Part shown: one piece after another, positions 62,101 through 64,000 of the stretch
Layout of the letters: the number at the start of each line of letters is the position of its first letter
Position numbering within the stretch: the first letter of the stretch is position 1
Assembly: GCA_018873245.2 (NCBI GenBank)
Contig: JAEMBT020000006.1
Coordinates: 6,221,855 to 6,285,854 of the forward strand
Length of the DNA stretch: 64,000 nucleotides
Direction of reading: 5' to 3'
Origin: Archegozetes longisetosus
Taxonomy: Eukaryota > Arthropoda > Arachnida > Sarcoptiformes > Trhypochthoniidae
Program-made: the position numbers and the translations under genes
Notes under the pieces: model-generated
Told to the model about the DNA's origin: nothing
Seen by the model: only the letters and a program-made list of their open reading frames with translations
Databases searched by the model: none

Positions 62101-62552
62101 ACTGCATGGATCTAATGGATCTCTATATGGCAACCATTGATATAATCTTCCTCTGTATGCTTTATTGTTATAAGTAGAACATTGAGTTGCGCGGAAGTCA
62201 ATTACTGTCGGACATGGCTTTATAAACGAAATAACAATTGGTTTCACTTAATAACACAATCGAACTGATCGAATGAATCACTGTCTATTTACCTGCATAT
62301 TACATATTTTATACTTTTCGGAACTTCCATTAACGCACCCTTTCTTAAGGTTGCACTTTCGGAGAGAAACACTAACTCCTCCGTCGCAGCTCCTGTAATT
62401 CATTTTTCAAATCCATTCTTATTACTTTCTAACAGTTAAGATCAACTAAATAAGTTATATATAACTTTGACTAACCGCGAACAAGTAGACCATTCACTCC
62501 ATTCAGACCAGCCATCATCTTGCTCTGACTCTTTAATTCGAGGCGATTTAAC
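56176..62552 (-). CDS. ADAMTS-like secreted matrix protein (ADAMTSL1/3 type), 5' end missing
   Basis: Nineteen phase-consistent exons give 1215 aa up to the stop: 62476-62552, 62293-62392, 61987-62217, 61716-61860, 60768-60897, 60490-60691, 60336-60406, 60192-60271, 59371-59470, 58942-59312, 58746-58875, 58595-58686, 58406-58524, 58279-58333, 57060-58216, 56847-56999, 56604-56780, 56389-56536, 56176-56285. ADAMTS-like proteins lack the protease and act in extracellular matrix. Order of modules: TSP1 (WSEWSTCSRSCDGG); cysteine-rich module (YQWLPYRDPLDPCSLTC to DECGICGGDGSSC); three TSP1; a short Cys-containing linker; TSP1 (GEWSPCSVSCGKG); an Asp-rich patch (DDDDADDEDDKD); three TSP1; one Ig domain (RLRCPRRKADR to SGIYSCSW); a basic Ser/Asn-rich stretch with RAYRGRKKGKK; three TSP1; and a PLAC domain with CC..C ending in QSQS. 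The spacer module normally after GDGSSC is absent. Signal peptide and first exon(s) lie above 62552. Confidence 0.92.
59471..60191. other. Intron of the ADAMTS-like gene
   Basis: A 721-bp intron, long for this gene. I see no exon, repeat or second gene in it. Confidence 0.7.
60898..61715. other. Intron of the ADAMTS-like gene with a 10-bp repeat
   Basis: An 818-bp intron. At 61011-61050 the unit TGAAAGCTGA occurs four times with small changes. Flanking exons join in phase within one TSP1 repeat (CGRG-YQM), so no exon needs to be hidden here. Confidence 0.7.
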
Positions 62553-64000
62553 CTATTGTATAGTTAATTAGTTTTTTTTCATGTGTTCAGTACTAAGACA
62601 AGTGGCACGTATTTTAGTTTGTTTGTGTCAAATTTTGAAAACCATTAGTTCTAACTAAATGGGAATTTTGCGAATTTTTTCTATATCAGATAATTCAAAA
62701 TTGCTTTTAGGTAAAACTTGGTTCAATTTGTCCCAATAAATATGTTTTTGTTTTTTTATTTGAGCCAAAAATGAATAATACATAGTAAGAAAATATTGAT
62801 TGATTTTAGATAAAATAAAAAGTCAAAACTAGACTGACTTCTGCTTAATTCAGAGCTAAATAGGATTCATCGATCATTTGTCGACAGATGGACTCTAACC
62901 TAATAGCTTAAGTACATCCAACAGAATTGTATAATAAATTAAGCTTGAATTTAGCCAAACTTGATTTTTTTCTTCTTAATTTTTTTGCCCAACTTTCAAT
63001 ATGTTATCATATATTTCATCTCATACCGATGTCATTCGCAGAAAATAGAGCTTTAGGCTTTATCCTAAATAAATTGTTTAGCTATCTTTCTCTCTCTTTC
63101 TCACTCATCGCTCTCTCACTCATCGCTCTCTCTCTCTCTCTCTCTCTCTCACTCACTCGCTCACTTTTAAATCTAAATAATGAAAGAGAGTGTGCAATGA
63201 CTTGTATTTTTGAAAATTGTGAATGTGCAAAGTATTGAATTAGTTTGGTAACAAAAAAGAAATGGTTTGCACGCGTGAATTGACAAAAGCAAACTTATAA
63301 GTGGTATGTTATATATATAGTGAGATAACAGTTTGAAAGAAATACGATAACACGTTTATATCTGCACTTTGTATTATTGACTTGAGGGGTTTGAATCACA
63401 GGAGCATAATTCAAAGATACACTTTGTGTAAATAACAAAAAGACACTTTTTCATCTTATATGCTGAGCTCTGTTCGCAATCTAAATTTTAGCTAAAGTTT
63501 ATACCACAGATTTCAACAAAAACCATCAACAACAGCTAACAACAAGTTAATAGGATCTCCTATAGTTACTGACTGATTATAAACTCACTCTATTCCTCAT
63601 TTTCAACATCTAATAGATGCACTCAATCAAATATTTCATACATTAATTAAGTCAATATTTAGTTATAATGGTTCTGAAATTTTTTATCCATTAAATAGAT
63701 TTCCATTAGAAATGATATCTTTCTAAGAGTTGATGATAAACTTGTACGTTCGTTCATAAATTCCTATATTTGTTGTAAGCTTAATTTTCTCTGATATAAA
63801 CACAACTTTTCTCTCGAACAGTGCACTTTCAACAAATCAAATAATTGACTAAATTTGCCAGAATTAATACCAATTCGTATGAAATTAGCAACTCATGCAT
63901 ATAGGAATTTTGTTGACGTAAATTGATTTTAAGTATGATTCGTCATTGAAGCAAAATTAGAAATAAATTAAGATATTTAGATTACTCTAATTGGTTGACC
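62553..64000. other. Upstream flank or first intron of the ADAMTS-like gene
   Basis: No convincing signal-peptide exon was found. A CT-rich microsatellite lies at 63085-63163. The first exon may be here unrecognised or beyond the window. Confidence 0.5.
63085..63163. repeat. (CT)n microsatellite with CTCATCG units
   Basis: Mostly CT dinucleotides, interrupted by two copies of CACTCATCGCTCTCT. The plus-strand frame through it reads poly Leu-Ser-Ile and is not a gene. Confidence 0.95.

Overview
This is an AT-rich animal nuclear window with spliced genes. Most introns are 50-100 bp with GT..AG borders; a few are 0.6-5 kb. The gene families (Dacapo/p27, DUSP8/16, ATP8B, sorbitol dehydrogenase, ZIP, ADAMTS-like) indicate a metazoan. 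The FLYWCH-Mutator transposon and a short TTAGG run are compatible with an arthropod, possibly a mite, but nothing here fixes the clade. Exon borders were set by hand from reading-phase continuity, splice sites and family similarity; no search or alignment could be run.

Layout. 1-11104 holds no recognisable gene, two copies of a roughly 235 bp MITE and several tandem repeats. 11105-11545 (-) encodes a p27/Dacapo-type CDK inhibitor. 13048-14900 (-) encodes a five-exon JNK-phosphatase-like MAPK phosphatase (DUSP8/16 type). 20420-22307 is a full-length Mutator-like transposon with terminal inverted repeats (TIRs), a 9-bp target duplication and a twice-frameshifted FLYWCH/MULE transposase. 22890-24471 (+) is an eIF2-alpha-kinase-like protein kinase. 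It is followed 72 bp later by an LC8 dynein-light-chain-like ORF (24544-24867) that may be spliced onto it. 25271-36454 (-) is a complete 16-exon P4-ATPase (ATP8B type, 1235 aa) with a 5 kb first intron; two other introns carry palindromic elements. 36455-45240 shows no gene. 45241-47182 (-) is a six-exon sorbitol dehydrogenase. 48744-51544 (+) and 53083-54342 (+) are two tandem ZIP (SLC39) metal transporters, the first with a one-base frameshift in its His-rich loop. 56176-62552 (-) is most of an ADAMTS-like matrix protein: cysteine-rich module, 11 thrombospondin repeats, one Ig domain and a C-terminal PLAC. Its 5' end lies upstream or outside the window.

The genes do not form one pathway. 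The kinase and the DUSP are stress-signalling enzymes. The flippase, sorbitol dehydrogenase and ZIP genes are housekeeping membrane or metabolic genes. The most unusual items are the intact-ended MULE with a missing catalytic Asp, the MITE that makes up most of a flippase intron, the possible kinase-LC8 fusion, and an ADAMTS-like protein without the spacer module.
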